Part shown: positions 17,917 to 24,934 of the stretch, piece after piece
Position numbering within the stretch: position 1 is the stretch's first letter
Layout: the number at the start of each line of letters is the position of its first letter
Assembly (NCBI GenBank): GCA_027486405.1
Contig: JAIXPD010000007.1
Location: forward strand, 1 to 64,000
Length of the DNA stretch: 64,000 bases
Origin: Azospirillum sp.
GTDB taxonomy: Bacteria; Pseudomonadota; Alphaproteobacteria; Azospirillales; Azospirillaceae
Reading direction: 5' to 3'
Notes under the pieces: generated by a model
The model's database searches: none
The model's input: the letters and a program-made list of their open reading frames with translations, nothing else
Told to the model about the DNA's origin: nothing
Program-made: the position numbers and the translations under genes

Positions 17917-18335
17917 TGAGCTATGCTGGCACGCTTGCGGCCCTGGAGTCGCGCCTTCGCGACCGTTGGACCGAAACAGCCGTCTTTGCCGTCGGCGAGT
18001 CGATCAACAAGCCTGATCCTCCTGCCCCGTTCGTCGTGTTCGATGTCGAGACCGACCCGGCCCGTATCGTCACTTTCGGCGATGGCGGTTATCACCGGAC
18101 TTCAGGCCGAGTGGAATTGACGATCTACGCCCCATCGGCTGGCGCTGGCCGTGGGCTGGTGATGGAGATCGCCGAGCGATTGGCCGCCCTATTCCCCACG
18201 GGCGCCGACGTGGAAGGCGCCCGCCTGGGCGCCCCTGGGTTCGGGCGCGTGCTCGTGGCGGACGGCGACACCGGGTGGTTGACCGCTGATGTCACCGTGC
18301 CGTTCCATCTGGATCTTCGCTACGAAGCGGCTTAG
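17916..18335 (+). CDS. Tail terminator-like protein
   Basis: A 139-residue protein that overlaps the preceding stop (TGATG). The pattern A-L-E-S-R-L-R-D-R-W, P-F-V-V-F-D-V-E, R-V-E-L-T-I-Y-A-P, M-E-I-A-E-R-L-A-A-L-F and a terminal V-T-V-P-F-H-L-D-L-R-Y matches DUF4128/tail-terminator proteins, which cap the tail tube and join it to the head. It is the last plus-strand structural gene. In long-tailed phages this gene normally precedes the tape measure gene. Confidence 0.65.
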   Translation: MSYAGTLAALESRLRDRWTETAVFAVGESINKPDPPAPFVVFDVETDPARIVTFGDGGYHRTSGRVELTIYAPSAGAGRGLVMEIAERLAALFPTGADVEGARLGAPGFGRVLVADGDTGWLTADVTVPFHLDLRYEAA

Positions 18336-18757
18336 AAGCCGGCTTTCTTCGCCTCGCTTTGGTAGTATTCCAGCAACCCCGTGGTGCTGGGTTTTTTGGT
18401 CTTTCCACCCAGCTCCGCCAACCGTTGCGCGCCTTGGATCACCGCCCACAGTCGGTGAAGCTGGGTGTCGTGCCGTTCATCGGGCGGATCGAAATAGCTG
18501 CACCCAATGGCCATTTCCGACCAGACGACACGAAGCTGAGCCACGATGTCGGCCGCCGTTGTGGGGATAGCGTCGAGGATTTGCCGCTCTTTCGTGGCGC
18601 GGGTGTCGTTGCGCTCTTCTTCAATGGCGGGCGTGTAGGTTCCCGCATCGACCATAGCGTTGTGCCGCTTGTCGTCCTCAACAAGGGATTCGAGGAGGGC
18701 GGAGAGGTGGGAGTCGCTGGCATGAGGCAAAGTTGTGGTATGATCGGAATCGGTCAT
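18332..18757 (-). CDS. Conserved-looking hypothetical protein on the opposite strand
   Basis: A 141-residue acidic, helical protein with AAGGA about ten bases before its ATG. It converges on the structural operon with a 4-base overlap of stop codons. A central segment carries A-D-I-V-A-Q-L-R-V-V-W-S-E-M and the C-terminus is basic (K-K-P-S-T-T-G-L-L-E-Y-Y). Its position, on the opposite strand next to the repressor, is where satellites and prophages often keep accessory or immunity genes. No family recognised. Confidence 0.6.
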   Translation of the reverse strand: MTDSDHTTTLPHASDSHLSALLESLVEDDKRHNAMVDAGTYTPAIEEERNDTRATKERQILDAIPTTAADIVAQLRVVWSEMAIGCSYFDPPDERHDTQLHRLWAVIQGAQRLAELGGKTKKPSTTGLLEYYQSEAKKAGF

Positions 18758-18791
18758 GATCCGGTGTCCTTAGAATTTGGGTTGTGATTCA

Positions 18792-18823
18792 GCCGCCCCG
18801 CGTTGCAGCGCGGGGCGGCTTTT
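18792..18823 (+). terminator. Hairpin with TTGCAG loop upstream of the XRE gene
   Basis: GCCGCCCCGCG (18792-18802) pairs perfectly with CGCGGGGCGGC (18809-18819) and is followed by TTTT on the plus strand. It could end plus-strand readthrough before the repressor gene. The loop is the same hexamer as in the hairpin at 2547-2578. Confidence 0.6.
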
Positions 18824-18845
18824 GCTTGTGTGAATGCACTAAGCT

Positions 18846-18905
18846 GGTAACATGGTTATCACCAACGAAGGTGGTACGCAATTACAAAAGAGTAACCTTG
18901 TTACC
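18846..18905. promoter_or_regulatory. Pair of operator dyads ahead of the XRE repressor
   Basis: GGTAAC-ATG-GTTATC (18846-18860) and, read on the minus strand, GGTAAC-AAG-GTTACT (18891-18905) are two copies of the same imperfect dyad, centred 45 bases apart. The second ends immediately before the ATG at 18906. Such paired sites around a promoter are typical of autoregulated XRE/Cro-type repressors. The pairing to this regulator is inference. Confidence 0.6.
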
Positions 18906-19148
18906 ATGCCCATCATAATTGATATCCAGTGCCGCATGGCGCGCGCGGCGCTTCAACTCGGTGTGCGCGAACTAGCTGCACTCGCAAAGGTTTCTCCGAA
19001 CACGGTCGCCCGATTTGAGCGGGGGGAGAAATTACAGGAGCGCACCGTTGAGGCAATCCAGAGCGCTCTCGAAGCTGCCGGGATCGAATTTTTGGATGGT
19101 GATGCGCCTGGGGTCCGGCTGCGCCCAAGGAATATCAGCACGAACTGA
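18906..19148 (+). CDS. XRE-family HTH repressor, small
   Basis: An 80-residue protein that is almost entirely one helix-turn-helix domain: C-R-M-A-R-A-A-L-Q-L-G-V-R-E-L-A-A-L-A-K-V-S-P-N-T-V-A-R-F-E-R-G, followed by T-V-E-A-I-Q-S-A-L-E-A-A-G-I-E-F-L. This matches the short single-domain regulators often called transcriptional regulator of prophage or transposon origin. An open start at 18852 exists but would put the coding region across both operators, so ATG 18906 is preferred. It probably controls its own promoter. An intrinsic terminator follows its stop. Confidence 0.85.
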   Translation: MPIIIDIQCRMARAALQLGVRELAALAKVSPNTVARFERGEKLQERTVEAIQSALEAAGIEFLDGDAPGVRLRPRNISTN

Positions 19149-19174
19149 CGCTTCCGATTCGGCCCAAACGACCG

Positions 19175-19204
19175 CACCCCGCCAGCCCGGCGGGGTGTTT
19201 TTTT
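19175..19204 (+). terminator. Intrinsic terminator after the XRE gene
   Basis: CACCCCGCC (19175-19183) pairs with GGCGGGGTG (19189-19197), followed by seven T. It is a strong rho-independent terminator 26 bases after the repressor stop and closes the element's last plus-strand unit. Confidence 0.85.
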
Positions 19205-19215
19205 GTCTCTGGCGA

Positions 19216-19302
19216 CCGTGTCCCGTCCAAAGGGCGCTATGCGCCAAGTGGCCATATCATGCCAGATATGGCCATGAGCGGCGGGACACAAACAGGACAC
19301 GC
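19216..19302. repeat. Putative integrase arm sites and dyad, right end
   Basis: CCGTGTCCCGTC (19216-19227) is the reverse complement of the left-end motif at 505-515 except at its last base. CGGGACACA (19282-19290) and AGGACACGCT (19294-19303) repeat it in the forward direction. Between them TGGCCATATC (19249-19258) and GATATGGCCA (19265-19274) form a perfect 10-bp dyad. The cluster lies 30-120 bases inside attR and probably belongs to the integrase/excisionase complex. Confidence 0.5.
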
Positions 19303-19334
19303 TTTGGAAGGGATTTTAACTTACGCCTGCCAAC

Positions 19335-19397
19335 CTATTGAAAAGATTGGCGTCCCCAAGGGGATTCGAACCCCTGTTACCGCCGTGAGAGGGCGGT
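19335..19397. repeat. attR: direct repeat inside tRNA-Glu
   Basis: Identical over 63 bases to attL at 327-389. The copy forms the 3' part of the intact tRNA-Glu gene, from the anticodon stem through the CCA end and 13 bases beyond. Integration therefore reconstituted a full tRNA at this end. Confidence 0.93.
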
Positions 19398-19423
19398 GTC
19401 CTAGGCCTCTAGACGATGGGGAC
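19348..19423 (-). tRNA. tRNA-Glu (anticodon CTC)
   Basis: Read on the minus strand, the acceptor arm GTCCCCA pairs with TGGGGAC, the D arm contains TCTAGAGG, the anticodon stem CCGCC/GGCGG encloses the loop CTCTCAC with anticodon CTC, and the T arm GGGGTTCGAATCCCC is standard. The discriminator G and CCA end are encoded. The sequence is very close to bacterial tRNA-Glu. It served as the integration target of the element at 327-19397. Confidence 0.96.
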
Positions 19424-19468
19424 ATCGTGTCGGCGTGGGCGGGTTTGTAGCGGGCCACGCCGATCCGA

Positions 19469-20503
19469 TCAAGCGTTTTCTAGGGTGTCGGTGGCGATTT
19501 TTACAAAGGCGTCAACCGCCGCCGCCGGGGTGTCGAAGGCCGTGACCAGACGGATCAGGCCATCATCCCAGCGGTAGAACTGGAATCCCGCCGCCTCCAG
19601 CGCCGTCAGGGCCGGTTCGGGCAGGCGGACGAACAGTTCGTTGGCCTCCACCGGGTGTTCGATCACCACGCCGGGGCGGTCGCGCAGGCCGGCGGCCAGG
19701 CGGTCGGCCATGGTGTTGGCGTGGCGGGCCAGCCGCAGCCACAGGTCATCGGTCAACCACGCGTCGAGTTGGGCCGAGAGGAAGCGGGATTTCGACACCA
19801 GATGGCCGCCGCGCTTGCGGGCGAAGCCAAAATCCTCGGCCATCGCCGGGTTGAAGAAAATCACGGCTTCCGCCGCCAGACAGCCGCCCTTGGTTCCGCC
19901 CAGCGTCAGAACATCGACCCCGGCGCGCCAAGTGATGTCCGCCGGGGCGCAGCCCAGCCGGGCCACCGCGTTGGCGAAGCGCGCGCCGTCCATGTGCACG
20001 GCCACACCGTTGCTGTGCGCGGCCTCCACCAGCGCGTCCACCTCCGCCGGGGTGTAGACGGTTCCGGCCTCCGTCGCCTGGGTCAGGCTGAGGGCGGCGG
20101 GCTGGACCTTGTGGACCACGCCGACGCCCGCGCGGGCGATGGCCCGGGTCACGCTGTCCGGCGTCAGCTTGCCATGCGCGCCGGGCAGGGGAATCAACCG
20201 GGCACCGCCGGTGAAGAACTCCGGCGCGCCGCATTCGTCGGCCAGGATGTGGGCCTCGTCGTGGCAATAGATAGCGCCGAAGGGCGGGACCAGCGCTGAC
20301 AGGGCCAGCGCATTCGCGGCCGTGCCGGTGGCGACCGGGTAGACGGCGACAGCGGTCTCAAAAATCGCCGACAGGCGTTCGGTCAGCCGCGCGGTCAGCG
20401 GATCGGCCCCATAGGGCGACGCGGATCCGATGGACGCGGCGGCCAGCGCGCTGACCACCTCCGGCGCGGCTCCGGCCACATTGTCGCTGCGGAAATCATG
20501 CAT
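19469..20503 (-). CDS. ltaE: Low-specificity L-threonine aldolase
   Basis: A 344-residue PLP enzyme of aminotransferase fold type I that splits L-threonine (and allo-threonine) into glycine and acetaldehyde. The N-terminus M-H-D-F-R-S-D-N-V-A-G is typical. V-A-T-G-T-A-A-N-A-L contributes to cofactor binding, H-M-D-G-A-R-F-A-N-A is the family motif, and the PLP lysine lies in L-T-L-G-G-T-K-G-G-C. Length is normal. It ends 45 bases from the tRNA-Glu gene and is the first chromosomal gene beyond the element. Confidence 0.93.
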   Translation of the reverse strand: MHDFRSDNVAGAAPEVVSALAAASIGSASPYGADPLTARLTERLSAIFETAVAVYPVATGTAANALALSALVPPFGAIYCHDEAHILADECGAPEFFTGGARLIPLPGAHGKLTPDSVTRAIARAGVGVVHKVQPAALSLTQATEAGTVYTPAEVDALVEAAHSNGVAVHMDGARFANAVARLGCAPADITWRAGVDVLTLGGTKGGCLAAEAVIFFNPAMAEDFGFARKRGGHLVSKSRFLSAQLDAWLTDDLWLRLARHANTMADRLAAGLRDRPGVVIEHPVEANELFVRLPEPALTALEAAGFQFYRWDDGLIRLVTAFDTPAAAVDAFVKIATDTLENA

Positions 20504-20536
20504 GGGTCGGGTTCCGTCCGATGGAAAAGAGGGGAA

Positions 20537-20878
20537 TCAGGGAGCGGCCTTACCAGCGGAAATCGTCGCGGTGACGGCCCCGTTGCGGGGATCGACCACA
20601 TACAGGCGGTCCAGCCCCTGCGGCAGCGTGACCTTGAACAGGATGCGGTTGCCGATGACCTGCGCGTCGCCGATGCGCGACCCGGCGGGGACGTCCAGCG
20701 TCACATCGACCGGATCGCGGCCCGTTCCGGCGCGTTCGCCGTCGCCGCTCTGGCTGGCGGACTGGGTGGCGGCGCGGGTGGGATCGGACATGCGCTTGTA
20801 CAGCTCCACCCCGATGACGGCGAAGCCCGCGATGATGAGAACGCCCATGATGACGACGAGTGCCTTGAGGATCTGCAC
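20537..20878 (-). CDS. Small membrane-anchored protein (DUF6476-like)
   Basis: A 113-residue protein with one N-terminal membrane helix (about 5-27) and a periplasmic domain that includes V-T-L-D-V-P-A-G-S-R-I-G and R-I-L-F-K-V-T-L-P-Q-G-L-D-R-L-Y-V-V-D. This matches small alphaproteobacterial proteins found divergent from an RluA-family gene, as here. No function is known. Transcription probably starts in the 68-base gap shared with rluD. Confidence 0.75.
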   Translation of the reverse strand: MQILKALVVIMGVLIIAGFAVIGVELYKRMSDPTRAATQSASQSGDGERAGTGRDPVDVTLDVPAGSRIGDAQVIGNRILFKVTLPQGLDRLYVVDPRNGAVTATISAGKAAP

Positions 20879-20946
20879 GGTTTGGGGTCCACTCCCGACG
20901 ACGCGATGCGCGTCATTGATACAGAACTAGAGATCACGGCCAACCA

Positions 20947-21951
20947 ATGCCCGAACCACTTCCCAGCCCTGCCCCCGCGCCGCGCGTCTGCACCATCCCG
21001 CAGGATGGCGGCGGCGAACGATTGGACAAGGCGCTGGCCGCCGGGTTGCCGGACCTCTCGCGCTCGCGCGTGCAGGCCCTGTTGGAACAGGGCTGTGTCC
21101 GCGAAGCGGGGCGAACGATAACGGACGCGTCCCTGCGGGTCAAACCCGGCCAAACTTTCGACGTTTTTATCCCAGAGGCTGAACCCGCCGAACCGGAGGC
21201 CCAGGATATCCCTTTGGCCGTGGTGTTCGAGGACAACGACGTGCTGGTGATCGACAAGCCCGCCGGTCTGGTGGTCCACCCCGCCGCCGGAAACCCCGAC
21301 AGCACGCTGGTGAACGCGCTGCTGGCCCATTGCGGCGACAGCCTGTCGGGCATCGGCGGGGTGAAGCGGCCCGGCATCGTCCACCGGCTGGACAAGGACA
21401 CCAGCGGCCTGATGGTGGTCGCCAAGAACGACCGCGCCCATCACGGCCTGACCGAACAATTCGCCGACCGCTCGCTCAGCCGCACCTACCACGCGCTGGT
21501 CTGGGGCGTGCCCAACCCGCGCCAGGGCCGGATCGAGGGGGCCATCGGCCGCAGCGGCTCCGACCGCAAAAAGATGGCGGTGGTGGAGCATGGCGGCAAA
21601 CACGCCGCCACCCGCTACCGCGTGGTCAAATCCTTTGGCATGGCGGCCTCTCTGGTCGAATGCGTGCTGGAAACCGGGCGGACCCATCAGATCCGCGTGC
21701 ACATGACCCACATCGGCCATCCGCTGATCGGCGATCCGCTCTATGGCCGGGGCCGGTCGGGCCGACCGGGCGGCAAGCACGCCTCCACCCTGCCCGACGA
21801 GGCGCGAGCCGCGCTGACCGGCTTTGCCCGGCAGGCGCTGCACGCCGTCCGCCTGACCTTCAAACACCCCGCGCATGGCGGCGTCGTGAGCTTCGACGCG
21901 CCGGTTCCGAAGGATTTCGATGAACTGCTTGTCATCTTAGAAGCACTTTAA
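20947..21951 (+). CDS. rluD: RluA-family 23S rRNA pseudouridine synthase (RluD type)
   Basis: A 334-residue enzyme. The N-terminal S4 RNA-binding domain (about 20-75, L-D-K-A-L-A-A-G-L-P-D-L-S-R-S-R-V) leads to the catalytic domain with the active-site motif H-R-L-D-K-D-T-S-G-L near residue 143, whose Asp attacks the uridine. R-T-H-Q-I-R-V-H-M near 250 is the second family signature. An S4 domain plus this size fits RluD (positions 1911/1915/1917 of 23S rRNA) rather than RluA. It is followed by rpoH, a neighbourhood common in alphaproteobacteria. Confidence 0.93.
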   Translation: MPEPLPSPAPAPRVCTIPQDGGGERLDKALAAGLPDLSRSRVQALLEQGCVREAGRTITDASLRVKPGQTFDVFIPEAEPAEPEAQDIPLAVVFEDNDVLVIDKPAGLVVHPAAGNPDSTLVNALLAHCGDSLSGIGGVKRPGIVHRLDKDTSGLMVVAKNDRAHHGLTEQFADRSLSRTYHALVWGVPNPRQGRIEGAIGRSGSDRKKMAVVEHGGKHAATRYRVVKSFGMAASLVECVLETGRTHQIRVHMTHIGHPLIGDPLYGRGRSGRPGGKHASTLPDEARAALTGFARQALHAVRLTFKHPAHGGVVSFDAPVPKDFDELLVILEAL

Positions 21952-22118
21952 ATTAATTCGGCCCGGGCGGCGTCTTCGGCTACAGTCATGGTCAAGTGTC
22001 AGGGTTTCGCGTTTCGGGGCGTTGCCCTGCACGGCCTTCGAGTGCTGCGCACTTGGATGGTTTGCTCTCGGGTGGTTTGCCCTTGGGTGATTTGGTTATG
22101 AATGAAAGGGTTTGTGTC

Positions 22119-23003
22119 ATGGCATCAGGATCCAACCTTCCGGTCATCGGCGCGGAGAACGGTCTCTCCCGCTATCTCCAGGAGATCCGCAAGTTCCCGA
22201 TGCTGGAACCCGAAAAGGAATACATGCTGGCCAAGCGCTGGCAGCAGCACGAGGATTCCGGCGCGGCCCATCAGCTTGTCACCAGCCATCTGCGGCTGGT
22301 GGCGAAGATCGCCATGGGGTATCGCGGCTATGGCCTGCCGCTGTCGGAACTGATTTCGGAGGGCAACGTCGGCATGATGCAGGCGGTCAAGCGCTTCGAC
22401 CCGGAGCGCGGCTTCCGTCTGGCCACCTACGCCATGTGGTGGATTCGCGCCGCCATCCAGGAATACATCCTGCACAGCTGGTCCCTGGTGAAGATGGGGA
22501 CCACGGCGGCGCAGAAAAAGCTGTTCTTCAACCTGCGCCGCCTGAAAGGGCAGATGCAGGCGATCGAAGAGGGCGATCTGTCGGCGGAGCAGGTGAACGC
22601 CATCGCCACCAAGCTGGACGTGCCCGAACAGGACGTGATCCAGATGAACCGCCGTCTGGCCAGCCCCGACCATTCGCTGAACGCGCCGCTGCGCGTCGAT
22701 GGCGAAGGGGAATGGCAGGATTGGTTGGTGGACGAGGCCGACAACCAGGAAATCACCCTGGCCGACAGCGAGGAGCTGAAGAAGCGCCGCAAGCTGCTGG
22801 TCGGCGCCATGGAGCATCTGAACGACCGCGAGCGCGACATCCTGATGGAACGCCGCCTGCGCGAGGTGCCGACGACGCTGGAGGATCTGTCGCAGAAATA
22901 CGGCGTCAGCCGCGAGCGCGTGCGCCAGATCGAGGTTCGCGCCTTTGAAAAGCTGCAAAAGGCGATCCGCAACGCCGCGTTGGAACAAAAGCTGGCGCTG
23001 TGA
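22119..23003 (+). CDS. rpoH: Heat-shock sigma factor RpoH
   Basis: A sigma-32 of about 294 residues. Region 2 includes L-V-A-K-I-A-M-G-Y-R-G-Y-G-L-P and F-D-P-E-R-G-F-R-L-A-T-Y-A-M-W-W-I-R-A. The RpoH box is present as Q-K-K-L-F-F-N-L-R near 132-141. Region 4 ends in Y-G-V-S-R-E-R-V-R-Q-I-E-V-R-A-F. ATG 22119 is chosen because it gives the usual alphaproteobacterial N-terminus (N-G-L-S-R-Y-L-Q-E-I-R-K-F-P-M-L) and has AAAGGG upstream; earlier in-frame starts at 21996 and 22098 would add a non-conserved leader. About 170 gene-free bases before it hold its promoter, not resolved here. Confidence 0.95.
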   Translation: MASGSNLPVIGAENGLSRYLQEIRKFPMLEPEKEYMLAKRWQQHEDSGAAHQLVTSHLRLVAKIAMGYRGYGLPLSELISEGNVGMMQAVKRFDPERGFRLATYAMWWIRAAIQEYILHSWSLVKMGTTAAQKKLFFNLRRLKGQMQAIEEGDLSAEQVNAIATKLDVPEQDVIQMNRRLASPDHSLNAPLRVDGEGEWQDWLVDEADNQEITLADSEELKKRRKLLVGAMEHLNDRERDILMERRLREVPTTLEDLSQKYGVSRERVRQIEVRAFEKLQKAIRNAALEQKLAL

Positions 23004-23040
23004 CACCATGCTGTGATGACACGGACGGAGTCGCGCGGCG

Positions 23041-23517
23041 GTGACGGTCAAGCTGGATCGGCATGAAAAGGGCATCCTGGCGGCGTTGCAGGACAACGCC
23101 CGCCTGACCATGCAGGAGTTGGGCGACGCCGTCGGCCTGTCGGCCTCGCCCTGCTGGCGGCGCGTGCGCTCGATGGAAGAGGTCGGCGTCATCCGCCGCT
23201 ACACGGTCCAGCTCGACCCGCGCAAGCTGGGCCTGACCGAATGCGTCTTCGCCCATGTCACGCTGGAACGGCACAAGGAAAACGCCGTCGAGCAGTTCGA
23301 AACCGCCATCGCCGCCATGCCGGAGGTGCTGGAATGCTTCGCTGTGACCGGCGAGGCCGATTATTTGCTGCGCATCGTCGTGCCCTCCACCCAGGATTAC
23401 GGGCGTTTCCTCAGCGAGCGGATCTTCGCGATCCCGGCGGTGTCCCACGTCAAATCCAGCGTGACGCTGAAAGAGGTCAAGTTTGAAACCCGCCTGCCGC
23501 TGTCGCATCTGGAGTGA
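23041..23517 (+). CDS. Lrp/AsnC-family transcriptional regulator
   Basis: A 158-residue regulator starting with GTG. An N-terminal HTH (L-D-R-H-E-K-G-I-L-A-A-L-Q-D-N-A-R-L-T-M followed by L-S-A-S-P-C-W-R-R-V) is joined to an RAM/AsnC ligand-binding domain (C-F-A-V-T-G-E-A-D-Y-L-L-R-I-V-V-P near 98). The motifs are those of Lrp-like sensors of amino acids. It follows rpoH by 37 bases and converges on the YcaQ-type gene. The regulated target is unknown. Confidence 0.92.
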   Translation: MTVKLDRHEKGILAALQDNARLTMQELGDAVGLSASPCWRRVRSMEEVGVIRRYTVQLDPRKLGLTECVFAHVTLERHKENAVEQFETAIAAMPEVLECFAVTGEADYLLRIVVPSTQDYGRFLSERIFAIPAVSHVKSSVTLKEVKFETRLPLSHLE

Positions 23518-23538
23518 CGCGCCGCACCGGCGGGACGA

Positions 23539-24771
23539 TCACACCCCAGCCACCGACTCCAGCGCCGGACCCAGCGCCGGTGCAAGGTCGCCCGCCCCCA
23601 CCACGGTGACGCGCGCCAAGCCCAACCACCCGGCCAGACGGCGCAGTTCCACCGCCAGCGCCTCGGCGACCGGGCCGTGCGCGTCCTCCGGCTCGGCGTG
23701 GGCGGCCTGGACCAGCAACACCCCGGCCTTGCGGTCGGCCTTCAGATCGACGCGGGCGGCGATGCGCTCCCCCATCAGAAAGGGCAGCACGTAATAGCCA
23801 TGCTCGCGCTGCTCCGCCGGGGTGTAGATCTCCAGGCGGAAACGCAGGCCAAACAGCCGTTCGGTGCGCTGCCGCTCCCAGATCAGGGAATCGAAGGGCG
23901 ACAGCAGGGCGTTGGCGGCGACACGGCGCGGGCGGCGGGCGTCCGGGCTGAGATAGGCGGGCTGTTCCCACCCTTCCACCGTCACCGGCAGCAGATCCCC
24001 GGCCTCGACCAGTTCGGCGATGCGGGCCTTGGCGTCGGCGGTGGGCAGACGGTGGTAGTCGCGCAGGTCGCGTTCGGTCGCCACCCCATGGGCGCGGGCG
24101 GCGATGCGCAGCAGCTCACGCTGCGCCTCTTCCGCCGAGGGGGTCGGGGCGTTGACCACGGCGGCGGGCAGCACCCGTTCGGTCAGGTCATAGAGCCGTT
24201 CGAAGCCGCGCCGGGCGGCGGTCGTCACCCGGCCCGCCCAGAACAGATGCTCCAACGCGCGCTTGCCGTCGCTCCACCCCCACCAGCCGCCGGCTCCGCG
24301 CCCGGCCTCGCTGAGTTCGGAGGCCCCCATCGGGCCGCGCGCCGCCACCTCCGCCAACACCTGATCAACATAGGCGCGCTTGTCCCGCGCGAAACGGGCG
24401 AGCGCGCCATAGGTCCCCTCGCCGCGTTCGGCCCGCTCCATCCGCCAGCGGAACAGCGGCTGCTGCGCCACCGGAATCAGCGACGCCTCATGCCCCCAAT
24501 ATTCGAACAGCGCCCGGCGGCGGCCATCATAGGCCAGCCGGTCGAGCAGGCCGGATTCATAGGCCCCCAACCGGGAAAACAGCGGCAGATAGTGCGAACG
24601 CACCAACACATTGACCGAATCGATCTGGATCAGACCCAACCGGTCGATCATGCGACGGGCGTGCCGGGCCTCCACCGGGGTTTCAGCGGTGGCGGGCGGC
24701 GCGCCAAAGCCCTGGGCGGCGATGGCGATGCGGCGGGCGTCACGAAGCGACAGCGTGTCGGGCAAGGGCAT
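23539..24771 (-). CDS. YcaQ-family winged-helix DNA glycosylase
   Basis: A 410-residue protein of the HTH_42/YcaQ (AlkX) family, whose E. coli member unhooks interstrand crosslinks. Typical features are the N-terminal L-G-L-I-Q-I-D-S-V-N-V-L-V-R-S-H-Y-L-P, F-E-Y-W-G-H-E-A-S-L-I-P near 92, and late N-A-L-L-S-P-F-D-S-L-I-W-E-R-Q-R-T. The Q-I-D-S-V-N-V segment includes the residues needed for base excision in the family. Length is close to the family norm of about 400. The upstream gap to 24934 holds short C-rich tandem repeats and no gene. Confidence 0.9.
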   Translation of the reverse strand: MPLPDTLSLRDARRIAIAAQGFGAPPATAETPVEARHARRMIDRLGLIQIDSVNVLVRSHYLPLFSRLGAYESGLLDRLAYDGRRRALFEYWGHEASLIPVAQQPLFRWRMERAERGEGTYGALARFARDKRAYVDQVLAEVAARGPMGASELSEAGRGAGGWWGWSDGKRALEHLFWAGRVTTAARRGFERLYDLTERVLPAAVVNAPTPSAEEAQRELLRIAARAHGVATERDLRDYHRLPTADAKARIAELVEAGDLLPVTVEGWEQPAYLSPDARRPRRVAANALLSPFDSLIWERQRTERLFGLRFRLEIYTPAEQREHGYYVLPFLMGERIAARVDLKADRKAGVLLVQAAHAEPEDAHGPVAEALAVELRRLAGWLGLARVTVVGAGDLAPALGPALESVAGV

Positions 24772-24934
24772 GGCGGGCCGGGGGCTGTGGTCAGGGGCTG
24801 TGGTCAGGGCGCGCCAGGATACACGCAGGAGCGGCGGCGATCACACGCAATCGCCGCACCGCCAGCCCCGGCCCATCCGCCCCCAACCCATCCGCCCCCT
24901 GTCCGCCCGTCCCCTGTCCGCCCGCCCCCGTCCG

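Larger units (their letters stand above)
327..19397. mobile_element. Integrated capsid-forming phage satellite or minimal prophage in tRNA-Glu
   Basis: The element is bounded by the 63-bp repeats at 327-389 and 19335-19397 and leaves an intact tRNA-Glu at its right end. It carries, in order: integrase, small HTH protein, AlpA-like protein, primase-helicase, terS, terL, portal, protease-capsid fusion, head-tail connector, decoration-like protein, neck-like protein, tape measure, several neck/tail-completion-like genes and an XRE repressor. No holin, endolysin, baseplate, fibre or clear major tail protein was found. Genes overlap by 1-11 bases and none is visibly broken. The int-alpA-primase-packaging-capsid layout resembles capsid-forming phage-inducible islands, but the long tape measure gene is not expected in those, so a minimal prophage remains possible. 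Confidence 0.9.

Noticed and set aside
6080..18335. Gene transfer agent cluster
   Set aside because: GTA clusters are fixed chromosomal loci without integrase or att sites and encode a full tail and lysis functions. This element has attL/attR and lacks those genes.
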